A DNA stretch of 64,000 nucleotides from Pinus tabuliformis (Eukaryota; Streptophyta; Pinopsida; Pinales; Pinaceae), in contig CM062814.1 of assembly GCA_031772625.1 (NCBI GenBank), positions 365,277,750 through 365,341,749 of the forward strand. The letters are read 5' to 3'. Under the pieces are notes generated by a model. The model made no database searches. It was given only the letters and a program-made list of their open reading frames with translations, and was not told the origin of the DNA. Shown here piece after piece: positions 24,391 to 37,055 of this stretch (the first letter of the stretch is position 1; each line of letters starts with the position of its first letter). Position numbers and translations under genes: made by a program.

Positions 24391-25548
24391 AATTGACAAT
24401 GCTCTGTTTTGGAGGAATCATGAAGGTATCCTTCTTAACTGTTTATTAAAAGAAGAATCTGACAAGGTATTACAGGAGTTTCATGCAGGTGACTGTGGGG
24501 GACATATTTACTGGAAAACCATAGCTAACAATATTCTAAGAGCTAGATTTTATTGGCCCACTCTGTTTTCTGATGTAAAGAAATTTGTAACCTCATGTCA
24601 TAAATGTCAAATTTTTTAAGGAAAGAAAAAACTTTCACCCTTACCTTTGAAGCCAATATCTATTGAAGCACCATTTCAACAGTGGGGTCTTGACTTCATT
24701 GGTGAAATCCACCCACCTTCCTCTACCCAACATAAATGGATTCTCACTGCTACAGATTACTTTACCAAATGGATAGAAGCCATACCATCAAGGCAAGCCA
24801 CTGATACTATTATAATAACCTTCCTTGAATCCAACATCCTATCTAGATTTGGGTGCCCAACCAAGATCATCACTGATAATGTAGAAGCCTTCAAATCTAA
24901 GAGAATGATTGATTTCTGTAATAAGTATCATATAGCTATAGGTCACTCTACAAATTATTACCTTGAAGGGAATGGACTGGCAGAGTCCTCCAACAAGAGT
25001 TTAGTGAATATCATCAAAAAATTGTTGGAGGATAATAAGAAAACATGGAACAAGAAGTTAGTAAATGCATTATGGGCAGATAGGCTAATCACAAAGAAAT
25101 ACATTGGTACCAGTCCTTATCAATTAGTTTATGGAATGGAGGTTGTTTTCCCATCTTCCTTGGGAACACCAGTGATGAAATTACTCCAGGAGGTATAGGT
25201 TGAGCCAAATGATATACAAAGGAGAATCAACCAGACAATTCACTTACAATAGACCAGGGAAGAAGTGTACATCAGATGCCAAGTTGTACAAGAAAGGATT
25301 AAGAAATATTTTGACAAAGGACTAAGGCAGTAGATTTTTACCTGGGAGACAAAGTTTTGAAATGGGATTCAAGAAGAGAGGATAAAGGTAAACATGGGAA
25401 GTTTGACTTCTTATGGAAAGGCCCATATATCATTTATGCTTTTAGGGGTAATAATGCTTTTTTCCTCTGAGAATTGGACGGCACAGAAGCAGAAGGAGGA
25501 CCAGTTAATGGTCGAATGCTTAAACACTACATAGGACCTAGTTACTAA
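24391..25548 (+). pseudogene. E2 integrase
   Basis: The N-terminal zinc domain is present (FHAGDCGGHIYWKT, then CHKC near 24600). The catalytic core has all three acidic residues: Asp at 24692 (LDFIGEI), Asp at 24875 (ITDNVEAF) and Glu at 24983 (GLAESSNK), with exactly 35 residues between the second and third, a D,D35E core. The usual TDNGxEF reads TDNVEAF. A TAA at 24617 lies between zinc domain and core, and a TAG at 25196 plus frameshifts disrupt the C-terminus. The polyprotein ends with GRMLKHYIGPSY and TAA at 25546-25548. No chromodomain is visible. Confidence 0.88.
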
Positions 25549-25792
25549 TTTCAATAATCACTTGTACATATTCTATTTTTTCAAAAGTTTAGAGTTGATT
25601 GGATAGTGAAATTTTGGAGTTGAAGCCCGAAGAGAAGGCCCTAAGCTTCAAAGTTTTTACTATCATAAATAGCAATAAGGCAGAAAAGTGAAAGGGAAAA
25701 AGTTACAGAAGAAAATCACAACAATTCAGAAGGCCATTGATCTACAAGTTCTTGACATTTCACCAGGAAATGTCATCCGCAAGTGGAGCCAC
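25549..25792 (+). other. E2 post-pol spacer with polypurine tract region
   Basis: This is non-coding. It contains a purine-rich run at about 25680-25715 (GAAAAGTGAAAGGGAAAAAG) and a shorter one (AAGTGGAG) about 5 nt before the right LTR. One of these should be the plus-strand primer site. The nearer one is in the usual position but short. Confidence 0.5.
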
Positions 25793-27771
25793 TGTTAGGT
25801 TTCTATACCAATAGGAGTCATAATTTTTGAATAGCTGAGATTAAACCTGTAATATGTACATACCTTTGCTTTCTGCAAATTTTTTCCATATTCAAAAAAT
25901 TAAAAAATGTAAAGAGGGTATGTCCTAAAAGAAAAATCAAAGGACAAAAAGAATAAAAAAGGTCAAAAAAAAAAAAGTGAACCCCGAGAAAGTAAAAATA
26001 CCATGAAAGTGTGCAAGTCAAAATGCCACTACTATTTACTTTTTGTGCAAAATAAATGATTTTGTGCAATTTGTAACTATGCCACAATCTATGACAGCCA
26101 AAATTTTTAAACTTGGCTACTTCATGTTTTTAATTTCATGCTTATAGATAGAGAATAAAATCTGACCAATCAATGTAATCATGGCAGGTAAGTAGATTAG
26201 GTAGAGTGAATAAAAGGAGCTCAACTGTTTAATCTGAGACCTTGGATGTAATAAGGATAGAATTAGTTAGCTTACTATTTTAAAAGAAAATAAAAAAGTT
26301 TTTATAAGGGTTTGCCAGCTTAAGTGCACCCTAATAAAGAGAAGGAAAAATGGTAGGATGAGTAGATGGGTAAGTAGAAGAAAGGTTGCAGAATTGTGAT
26401 GATTGTTAGACAAAAGCATATTTATCACCCTCATCATGAAAGTTATAAGTATGGATGAGAAATTGGAAATGCATCAAGTTCACAAAGTCAATTGATTAAT
26501 TTCCCCTCACTCATTTCACCTTTTACTTCAATAATTTCCCAAAATAAGTTTCAAGTACCCAAAATCTTAAAGTCAAAGGGGCTCAGAGAATTTCTCTGTC
26601 TTTTGGAGGGACTGAACCCTCGGCCCAACGACTTACAGATCTTAAGTACTAAAAATCCCCTCATAAACATTCACCCCCTCCAATTCATTCATTTTCCCCT
26701 CATAAACCCCTTTTTTAAGGATAAAACCTTGTTGTCCTAGGAAAAGTGATCACCCTCATGAAGAAGACCCCTTTTCTCAAAAACCCAAAAATAATCTTAG
26801 CCTAAGTTATGATGTATGTGTGCTAAAAGCAAACAAAGGCAAAAGATTCATTATACTTAGCACTATTTCGTTTCCACCATTTTCATAGTAATTTATAACA
26901 TTCATATATATATTAGTTCCCAAAGGAAAAAAAACTTCCTCGTATTGTTATAATAAATACGTTTTATTAATACCCCGTCCCCGAATGTTTGAAATATAAA
27001 CTTTATACCCGAACCCAACAAACAAGTTAATTAATCGATCAACAATTAATTAATAATCCAACCGTCCACCAATAAAATCATCCCCGACACCCTAACCACA
27101 ACTTAATCCATCATTTCATTAAAACTCGTCGTGCTAAAACATTAGCCGGGCCCCTCCATTACCCTCTGCGCAACTCCCACGCCCGATCATTGTGCGATCA
27201 CCTCGCATTTAATCTGACAGTTGTTAACCATTTCGCATGGGCCCGAAACCTGAACTTTACCAACCCGAAATGGGCTATCTTCCCTTGGGCCCCCGATGAA
27301 ACGTGGCACTCAATGAGTGGAATTGGGCAGCCTCCCCCAAAAACCACCCAACGCTTGTAAGCGATGCAAATAGACCCGCTTACCGCCTCCCGCTAAATGA
27401 CAAAGCATCACATCCCTCGTGAAAATAACGCTCCAGACCTTCATACACGCGACTGACGACATCCAACCCCTAACCTGTAGAAGCCATTGAACTCACAGTC
27501 CACCCTCCAGTTCGCGCAGACTTTCTGCAACCGTGCACAGTCGCCCGTCGACCCATTCAGAGCCAAAATTCCCAAAAATTCCAGGTATTTATCCAAATTC
27601 ACCAGAAACCTTGTCTCATTTCTGAACCAGTTACTCTATTGCTTGGAATTAATAAGAAATGCAGTAAAAGAACTTCACAACGACCCAAGACTACTCTGTA
27701 TTTGAACTCAGTTGCCCTAATTGACTGGAAAACCCTTTTTTCCCCCATTCTTAAATCCACAAGAACTAAGA

Positions 27772-30700
27772 ATGTCTACCCCTATTCCCATGGATGTCAG
27801 GCCAATTACTACTCCTCACCTGGACCTAGACCACCTTCCCCTAGCTGATAAAGATTTCCAAATCAAGGACAACTCTTTCCTTGAATCCGCTATCAAACTA
27901 TACTACAGATACAGGGACGAATACCTAAACCAAGCTGATAAAATAGGTATTTGGGAGTCTAATTTTCCCAAGTATCAATTCCCTGAGGTGCACATTTTCC
28001 CTGAAATCATTCATTATTGCCATGCAAACTACATTCCCAGTCAAAGAACAGTGATGTCCCCTGACCAAACCATACTTTTCACCATCACTGTTGAGTCAGT
28101 CAATGAAATGCTGCAACTACAACCGGCATAGAACTTAACCCCTATTTCTATTGGAGACCTACTAGACCAATTTCCCAAGCTTACCACTGCCCAGATTGCT
28201 GAAATTCTTCATACCTTCATCAAGGAGGGAAAGCATGTCCCAACAGAATCTCCTCCATATGTGGCTACCATATTTTTCACATTTGGTCAGGATATAGTAG
28301 CAATGATCTCTTGTGTTTTAGGCTATACCACCAGTGAGTACATAGATGAAATCATTTTAGCCGTCATGTCCATTTTTACTCCAGGATAGCCCCCAATTGT
28401 CATGTATGATTATGCCAAGTACATTTTTGATAGGATGCATGAACAATTTTTTAGAATGAGTAATGAAAGAGTGTTTAAATATTCTTCAGTTTTGTATCAC
28501 CTTTTCTTATACTATCAAGCTGACAAGTTTCCATTCACTCTCCAAAATCTTGACACTAAATGTCATCCTAGGTAAGTAATGATTTGGACTCCTTTGATAC
28601 ATAAGCATGATTCCCCATATTCATATACAGATTTCATAGATATTTTTGTATATCTAGTAGTGACCATGCTGCTAGGAAGTCCTCCTCCAAGAATTAGTTC
28701 ACACATCAGAAGGATCTTTTAGCTGTCAAAACAACACAAAGTGGGAGATTGGTACCTGTACCAAAATCACACAAAAATCAGGATCTATGGCTACGATTTG
28801 GCCCCATATAAACTGCCTAGATACCTCCCAATGAGGTTATTTTCTCTGGAGTACTACAGGAAGATAATCAATTTAGATGAGGTACATTTTGTTAAAGGAA
28901 AAAAGAAGGCCCAGCTTAGAATTAAAGATCAACTAGGCCCCTTTGTATGCAATAGCAGGGAAGCTGGAAGAGAAGCGGAAGAAATCCTTCAGAGACTCAA
29001 ACTGAAAGAAAGCTTCATGTGGAGATATGATCCCTATCACTTCATCTGCAAAAGAAGATAGAAAAATAAGATGACTCCTTACATTCTCCATCAAATCCCT
29101 GAAATAGAGAAATATGCAAATCAGTTGGAATGGGTGGAAAATAATCTAGTGGACAGAGATATCACTGAAGCTGCTATTGAAAATTCACTAATTGATCTAG
29201 AGAAAAGGCTTGATGAAGGTTCCTTCCTATAGGTGCCAGGAGAATGTCAAGCACAAGGGGAATCACAGGCACACAATAAAAAACATACAGAAGAAGAGTT
29301 CTAGGTGCAAGAAAAATCAAGAGAGCCAGACCTATCAGAGGAATTAGGTCAGACAGGTACACATCAACCCAATGAGTACTCCCCCTAACTTGCAAAGTCC
29401 TCTAAATGAGGAAAGAAGCCTCAAAAGGAATTTGGAGGAGGCCACTACATTAGGCAAAGCAACCATACAAACATATGCAGAAACTAGCCTAGTCAAAAGG
29501 TAGAGGTTAAACCCTATTTCGAAGCAAGAATTCACAGAAGAAACAGTGAAGGGAACCAGCACAGAGAAAGAAAGAAGTAGGTATGCTACTCCTTCTGGGG
29601 GCATACAAGAACCTTCCACATCTCATACTCAGATGTTGGAGAAGCAATAGAGTGTTGAAATGTCCTCATTTGGGATGCCAGTAGACAAAGATCAAGATAT
29701 CAGAGAAAGGTACAAGGACATCAAAGCCAGGAATGAGTGGCTAAAGGCCCAGACTTATGCACAGTACCTCATGATGGCACCCACCAACCAGACAAGACTG
29801 TTGTCAGCCTATGATGTGAGAGAAGGCAAAATGCAAATGACATTCATGAAACCCACTACTCAACAACCAAAATCAGCAGCTGACTTCCAGAAGATAGATT
29901 TTGAAGTGTTGGAAAAGTACATACATCCTATTGACTAGATTGAGTTGCACAGATAGACAGAGGAGATGATTTACTCCACCTTGATAGGGAAATCCATCGC
30001 AACCCAGCAATTGCAGAACTCCTTGAATAATATATCATCTCAGTTCCAATTGGAGAAGGCCTCTTCACAGGCAAAAGACACCAGAATCAAGTCCTTAGAG
30101 GACTTAATCATTGAGTTGGGACACGATCCCAAAGATGTAAAGGCCACTAAAAAGTTGATAAAGAAGAAGAATGATGACATAGTTGCTTTGAAGAAGCAAC
30201 TCGAAATTCCACCATTGCATCATCCACAAACAGAAAAAGTGTTAGAAACACAAAAAGGACAAGAAGAGCTTGTGGACTTGGTCCTCAAGCTAAATGAGGA
30301 GTTGAAAGAAACATAGAAAGAATTGGACACATTGATTCAGTCTAAACAGAGTGAATTTCCCAATACCTCCACAACTGCAATTCCCACAGTAACAACTGCA
30401 GTCCCTTCAACATTGGCAGCCTCTTTAGCACCAACAACTCCACCTGCTACAACACTTCCAGTCACAACAAAACTTACAACAGTAGGTACTTCAATGGAGA
30501 AGACAAAAAGGTTAGTGAAAGCCATGGAGGAAATGTCCATCCATGCAACAGAGCTGAAAAAGCTTAAGGAGAAAATGGAAAGCCTAGAAACTGACTGTAA
30601 ACTTGCCCAAATACAGTAGAAAGAAGAAGCACAGAAAGCCCTAAGGATGGGTGAGAAGATTAAGTTCCTAGAGAAGGATCTAACATTGCAAAAGCCAGTA

Positions 30701-31360
30701 GGACAAACTAAGGAGATGCTCTAGGCCAATATCATTGACTCTGTCAATGATATTTGGCTATCAATTCAAGTAATATTTGAGCAACCAGAATTGGTGAAAG
30801 TGGCCACCGAAGAAATACAAAAGTTAAAGGAAGACATAGGAGACCAGCCTGAGGAGGCTAATTGACTCATCCAATTGTTAAACAGAAATAATAGGTATGA
30901 ACTAAATGAGCTTGGTGTGGAAGATAGAACCGAAGCTATCATTAAAATTAAAAAGGTTCTTTCTAAAAGAAACGTTATGCTTAACCTAGAGAAAGATTGT
31001 CATGACATGCATGTTGGCATTGATAGATTCATGGCAAAGCTTCAAATTTTGAGGGATAAAGGCCTTCGAAATGCCATGGTAATCAATGACAAACTTATGA
31101 CCCAATTGGACTATGTTGACAGATTAAAGAAATTGTCCAAGGAATAGGCAAGCACTTCAGGAGTCAAAGCATTGCCAATAGGGAAAGTATTATATGATAC
31201 TTTAGAAAATGTATTCTTCCTAGAGCATGACATGAATCATCTATTTATCACCAAGCCAAAATTTTCCAAATACATTGAGGCAGATGAGATATATAGAAGG
31301 ATGCTTAAGCAAAAATTACCTGAAGGTGAATGGTGGGAAAAAATGACTGATTTACTATAA
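27772..31360 (+). pseudogene. LTR-encoded 1,196-codon ORF, copy B
   Basis: It starts ATG 27772 and ends TAA 31358-31360, collinear with copy A. The only length change within the frame is a 2-nt deletion near 29370. Sixteen in-frame stops are present: TAG at 28129, 28387, 28720, 29059, 29230, 29302, 29501, 29648, 29936, 29954, 30314, 30617, 30722 and 31145; TAA at 28573; TGA at 30863. At nine of the TAGs copy A has CAG, at 30722 it has TGG, and at 30863 CGA. The TAG at 31145 is shared with copy A and is followed by an open 70-codon tail in both (EGEWWEKMT near the end). Domain layout is as for copy A; no known family can be named. Confidence 0.85.
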
Positions 31361-31644
31361 GTTACCATAGTAAATCTGAAGATAGATGAAAGAACAAGTA
31401 AACAGGGTCAAAGAGTAAGAGGTTAAAGAGTATCACTAAAAGGTTAAAGACAAGGATGATTCTAACATACAAATATCAACCAGCATAAAGAGCTCAAATT
31501 CGAACTGAAAATAGCTAGCACTATCACAATAAAAGGGACAACATGATGCAGTTTTCCATCTATCTCTATCTTCATGCTTGAAGATATTTTGATTTCCTAG
31601 ATTAATTCTCAAACTGTTATGAGATATTTTGTAAATACTTTTTG

Positions 31645-31651
31645 TATAAAT
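31645..31651 (+). promoter_or_regulatory. Candidate E2 LTR TATA box (right)
   Basis: TATAAAT in the same context as in the left LTR (18172). Conservation in both LTRs only shows it was present at insertion. Confidence 0.5.
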
Positions 31652-31761
31652 ACTTCACCTTTCGAAGTATTTAGGGTGGATTCAAAGACTTTCTGTAGAA
31701 ATTTTCCCATCAAGTTAAAGTGCTATTGTAATCAAGACTGGATTGGCTTGCTGGATCAAGG

Positions 31762-31767
31762 AATAAA
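31762..31767 (+). terminator. Candidate E2 LTR polyadenylation signal (right)
   Basis: AATAAA matching 18290-18295. In the 3' LTR this would direct the 3' end of the genomic RNA. Confidence 0.45.
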
Positions 31768-32489
31768 GTAAAGACATTTCACAGGATTCTTGTGTAAAGC
31801 GGAAATCAAATAAGTATTCTCTCTCTCATGTGCATTATCATTTTTTTTTATGTTGATTAATAATCATATGTGTTTCTATGAAATCTGAATGGTAAACTAG
31901 GAATGATATTTCAAAACTTGCTTTAATGCACATTGTCTTGATTGTTTACATTCTTAATGTTTTCTGCTAAATTATCTTAGTTACGAAATTCTTAAATGCT
32001 TCCTTACTTCCATAGTTTCCCCCTTACTCTATAATAAATGATTCTTAGTTGCCCTTTTCTCGTGATCATTTCCTGCTCTTCATCTTGATCACGGTCTAAG
32101 GATTCTTCATCGCCCTTTCACCCTGGTTAGGACTATCTCATCCATTGAACCTGAAGGTTTTCCTTTTGCTTTGCTAGCCTGCCTTACGAACACTCCCTTT
32201 AGTGATCTGTTCCAGTTAAGCTATCCTTTTCTTGACACCATAGCCCAATGGCTTGAAGAAGCTAGCTCTATCCATATGTTCCTAGAATTCCACCACCCAA
32301 CCAAATTCAAAACCTTATGAACACTAAGAACTAGCCTAAAATCCCACCCAAAAGAATGTTAAATTATAAAGAGAGAGCCCTCTCTGGACTTAGGTTGGCT
32401 AGAACCCGAGTCTAAAAGATTAGGTTTGTGGTTACCTGAGATTATTCCTTCTTTTGATAACCTCTAGTGAAGACTTCTAATTGATAACA

Positions 32490-32494
32490 CTAGG
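32490..32494. repeat. E2 target-site duplication, right copy (CTAGG)
   Basis: An exact match to 12214-12218, directly after the last base of the right LTR. Confidence 0.93.
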
Positions 32495-35400
32495 TTAGTT
32501 TCCTTAATTCAATATTTTATCATTTCGTTATAACTCAGTTAAATCTCGTTATTTTGTTTGAAATTCAATTTCTTTGTAGTCATTTAATCATTTAGTTTCT
32601 TTAATGTTTTTTCTCTTAATTATAGTCAGCTAAATAAATATTGTTTTCATGCTTTTAGAATTAGAACTTGTATATACTTTGTAGTCAGCATTAAAATATT
32701 GTATTCATGCTTTTTGGAATTAGAACTTGTATATACTTTGTAGATAGACTTTAAAGGATCGTTTTCTTGCTTTTAGAATAATTTGAATCTCAATAATCTA
32801 TTTTATTGTAACAAGGTGTTTAGGTTAGGTTCATAATTTTAGAATGGCTAACATAAGATGTTTTAGACAACGCTGATTCATAAATGTGTTTTGTTCCAAC
32901 ATAATTTATTGAAAACTAGTCATAGGAATGATACTTAATATATATATGACCTGGTAGATTAGTATAACAATAGCTCCACATCCACTCGTTAATATGTAGA
33001 AATATAACTCTAATCTAAGGCTTACAAATAGAAACATAGATAACAAAAAAAATTCCAAAAACAAATAGAATCATCATCTTACAAAATAAAAAAGGGTTCT
33101 AGAATATATAGTGCACTTGCACTTCATAAGTTTATCAACTCCAATCGAGAATTTATGCTTGAAATTTAAGAACATTAAATTGACCAAGAAATCACTCCCA
33201 TAACAAGGCACACATGTGACTGTAAACCTATAGTCTCTCCCACAATGTCTGCAAGGGAGAGAATGCAGTCTCTCTCAGACAGTTCTATTCCAAAGACTAC
33301 GTGATTTAAGGCACTTTTTCAGGGCTAGCCTCCAAACCAATTCCTAGAACTTGATGAGACTCTTTAAGACATTAAATGACACCAAGGCAAAGCCTCTAAC
33401 ACAAAACTCGATCAAGGGCTTGACCTAACCAAGCCCATCCATGGAAGACATTTTCTTAAACACTTGGCATCAATGTAACCTACAAGTCTAGGATACAAGA
33501 CAGAGCATAGATGACTCAAACAACTTATGAAACATAACCAAAAGGATCACGTCCTTCTCCATTGAACTACTAAATCATCAATTAGGTATTGCATCCATCC
33601 ATTTAACAATTACAAGTAAACACATGAAATAACCATGACATAAACTAGTCACATAACCATGTTTATAACTAGCATTAAACCATGTAAATATTAGAGATAA
33701 TGCATCCATTAAATCCACATATAAATCATTGAAAAATTAAGAAAACGTAGCTTTTATTAGTCATAGGAAAATCCGACCAGGTTCAAGACTTACACGTACC
33801 ATCTAACCATAGACAAAAACAACCGAGGGATTCCAGAGCTTAAATCACCTCCACCCCCATCAAACCGTGATCACACCAAAACCAGTGCTCAGATCACAAT
33901 CGAACAAAACTTGGAATTCCATATGGAATCCATCACTATCCTTGAGTAATTTTTTTTCTTCTTGTCTCTCAGGGTTTATCGCAGTACAAGTCGGAATCAC
34001 TAGGCCCTAAACTGAGACTTCTCCCTCAGGATTTACTGTGTATCCTACCAAAACCGGTCAAGGGATTCGTAGGCCTTTGGGAATGAACATTGAGACCACC
34101 TTTGCCCTGGATTCCAAAATCCATTCGGCAATTCCAAAGCTCAAAACCAAGATCAACATCCCAACATACCATTGCATCTAGGAAAATGCTAGGTTAGGAT
34201 GAAATCCACTTTCGTAACCTGGAAAAACCATGCCACCAACAACAAGAGAACCATACACCAAAATACAAATCCTTGCATGTCCAAACCAAATAGGAAATCA
34301 CACATGCAAAAGGTTACCTGCAAGTATTCTTGCTGAAGCTACTTGATCCTTCTTTCATTTCCTGATCGTTGTGTTCCTTTCCTTTCCTTTCCTTTCCTTT
34401 CTTTTCCTTCCTTAATCCAAATCTAGAGTGGTCCAAGAAAACTCGAAGTGACCAAGAGTGAGGGACAGAGAATAATGAGAGAGCCCCAAACTCTCCCTGA
34501 CCAAGAGCTTAACACTGACTAAGCTTGAGCCAAGAGCATACATGCCAAGACTAACACTAGGCAACCTGCCAACTGATCATCATAAGAATTTTTATCAATG
34601 AGGTCTCTAATTTCTTCATTTTCATCCTCACGTGAAACCTGTGACCTTTTACCTTCCTTTTCTCCCAATTTCCTTTATTTTCATAAATAAATGTGACAAA
34701 AATGCCTTTTTCCCTTTTAATGCCTTTGTCTTAGACTTTGCCAATTTCCTTAGACAAAACACACACATCTAGTGATGCCCACTAGCATATATTTGCTCAG
34801 CATTCAACTTAGAATACATGTCCCTTACCCATGGTCTTATTTTTCCTTTATTTAGTTTTGTTACATGAACTTTTCACCAAGGCTATTACAATGCTTTTGT
34901 TGTATGTTCTTTATTGCACGTAGTTAAGTTTTCTTTAGTGCATTATGCACTTATGTGGCACTTATATGGAATTTTTATTTTTGCACTAAATTTATGAATT
35001 GTCAACATAAAGCATTAAATGTCTCTTTTTAGTTATTGTTTGATAATTCTTCTTGCATTGCATTGCATTGTATTGTTTTTATTGTATTTTACATATCTTT
35101 CCTTACTACATTACATCTTGCAGCCATTTTGTACTTACCAATATCTTCTCCTAGAATTATAGTTGCCTAATGTTGAACTAGCATTGCATTTTTTCTCTAT
35201 GCTACATGATGTTGCACAATCTATCATAAGCCTTTTTATATGCATCCACCCTACCAACCCTATATGTGATGTTAAAATCTCATTATGCCCCTATGGACAC
35301 CTTGAAACTCTAGAATAACATCTTTTGTCTCTTTTGCCTAATGTTCAAACCCTAATTCAAATGGTTGTGTGTGGTTGTGGTAGATGATCCAAGAGGAAAC

Positions 35401-37055
35401 CTCTCATAGAATCATTTATAAAAACTACATCCCAAACATCCTTCTTATAAATTTAACCCGTTAACGAGGAAAATTTGAAATGCTTGTGGGGAACTGTAAT
35501 CAATTCATATAAAGTGTATCTATTAATTCAACCATGTATCAAAAACATCTTGCATATTTCATGGTTTGTTTTCATTTCCCGCCTGTTAGTTGAATATGAG
35601 ATGTGTAAGCATGGTATGAGGAAAAAACTAAGTCAGAAAATCCTTTAGTTTTTGAAAACAAGGAAAAAAATCTCTTGTCAATAAAATAATTCGAGATCCT
35701 TCATTCTCCGTGGCGAAATAAATGCCCAATAAATGATGTCAATATGCATACTAAGAAAATTAATCAAATAGAGGGTAAAGGATTGTGAAAGGATTCCTGC
35801 GAAGAGAATTGATGCAAGAAACTTCGCTAAGGTACTAAATAGGCCTGTTTGCAGTAAATCAATGCTTGTGATTTCCTGAGTGACTCTAGTGCGGTACTGA
35901 ACATAACTTTTGGAAGTGGAGAAATTCTAGAAACTCATTTTAAAATTATATATATAGTAATCCCTCTTCCATGTTCTTTTTCATCATTGAAGACTTATGT
36001 GTGTGAGCTCTTATTTCAATATGTAAAATTGACAGGATCTAAATGAGAGATAGGGGACATACATATCTGTAAAAGGTCAAGTAACTCAGAGAAATACCCA
36101 TGGTGTCTATTTTAATACTTCCTTGTGCTATTAGCAAGACTCAATAGGGATGTAAGCAGATATGTTTCATTCTACCAGTGGTTCACGAATTGTTGTAGTC
36201 ACTACAACACCACCCATAATTTGAACCTGTATGTCCTAATTTTGGGTACCTCTGTGCTTTTAAAGGCCCTAGTCAATTTCATGTGGATTATGGTGATCAA
36301 AATTCTCTAATAGCATTGTGCTTGTATGTCTATGAGTTCATTATGGTTTATGGAATTTTTTCATTCATTCATCTTGTAAAGGATGTTTCAGCTCTACCTC
36401 TCAATTTAAGTAGATTGATAATTTAGGGTCTTGAGAAATCGCCAACACTATGCTTATGCATGTCTTTTGCACACCCAGGGTTTGGATCGAACTGTAGCCA
36501 ACTCAGAAGGCTTATCACACCAGAAGCAAATGACCCTGTTGTATTTGGTAGTTTTGTATTCCATTCGAATAGAATATTAGAAGTTGAGGCCTTGACCTAG
36601 AATATTGTAGACATAAATGCCAAGAATAGTGAAGGCAACACTCCATTAAGTCACCTGTCTCAATGTCCTAGCAATCAAAACTTGTAAATCATTGTTGCAT
36701 GTTCCTCTCCATGAACAAATAAAGAAGAAATCCAAAGAAATATGTGAGAAGTTTGAGGGAAAGATGCCATTTTTGCAAGTAGCTGTCAAGAGTTGTGGAC
36801 TTGTATAAATTGAAGGGAAGATAATGCTAAGAAGAGGAAATTATGGACATATGGATATATGGAATCAAAGGTGAAGGAATTTGTTTGAAGAGTGAGTAAA
36901 ATGTATAAAGTAACAATTCAAGTTTCCTTTCCTTGAAGATTTGTTGTTCTGGTCCATGGGGTTTATATCAATCAAATTCTTTGATATTGGTAGTTTTGGA
37001 TGTTGGTAGTGTACTTGATGGTATGACATCTATGACCGCATATAAATAGAAATCT
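32495..37055. other. AT-rich stretch without a recognisable gene
   Basis: The stretch joins to 12213 if E2 is removed. It contains a 58-60 bp duplication at 32640-32757 (both with AGAACTTGTATATACTTTGT) and a pentanucleotide microsatellite at 34374-34413. Longer open frames such as 36125-36310 show no motif. I see no convincing retroelement domain on either strand. Confidence 0.5.
34374..34413. repeat. (TTTCC)n microsatellite
   Basis: About eight imperfect TTTCC/CCTTT units in a row, decaying into CTTTTCCTTCCTT at the right edge. Confidence 0.9.

Larger units (their letters stand above)
12219..32489 (+). mobile_element. E2: 20.3-kb Ty3/gypsy retrotransposon with 6.7-6.8 kb ORF-bearing LTRs
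   Basis: It is bounded by perfect CTAGG duplications. LTRs run 12219-19017 and 25793-32489, starting TGTTAGG and ending GATAACA (TGTTA/TAACA terminal inverted repeat). The internal 6.8 kb (19018-25792) holds PBS, gag, protease, an RNase H-like domain, RT, RNase H and integrase. Matching blocks of the two LTRs occur in the same order throughout, including a 3.6-kb coding frame. In stretches I aligned by eye (about 90-240 bases each) the LTRs differ by roughly 7-9%, so the insertion is old. All frames carry stops or frameshifts, so it cannot move on its own. The LTR length, the ORF inside U3 and the domain order are unusual. Confidence 0.93.
25793..32489 (+). repeat. E2 right (3') LTR, 6,697 bp
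   Basis: It matches the left LTR from TGTTAGG to GATAACA in block order, lacking about 95 bp near position 27421. In a genomic RNA its U3 (to about 31650) would be transcribed downstream of pol, so this copy of the ORF, not the left one, is the copy carried by the element's own transcript. Confidence 0.9.
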
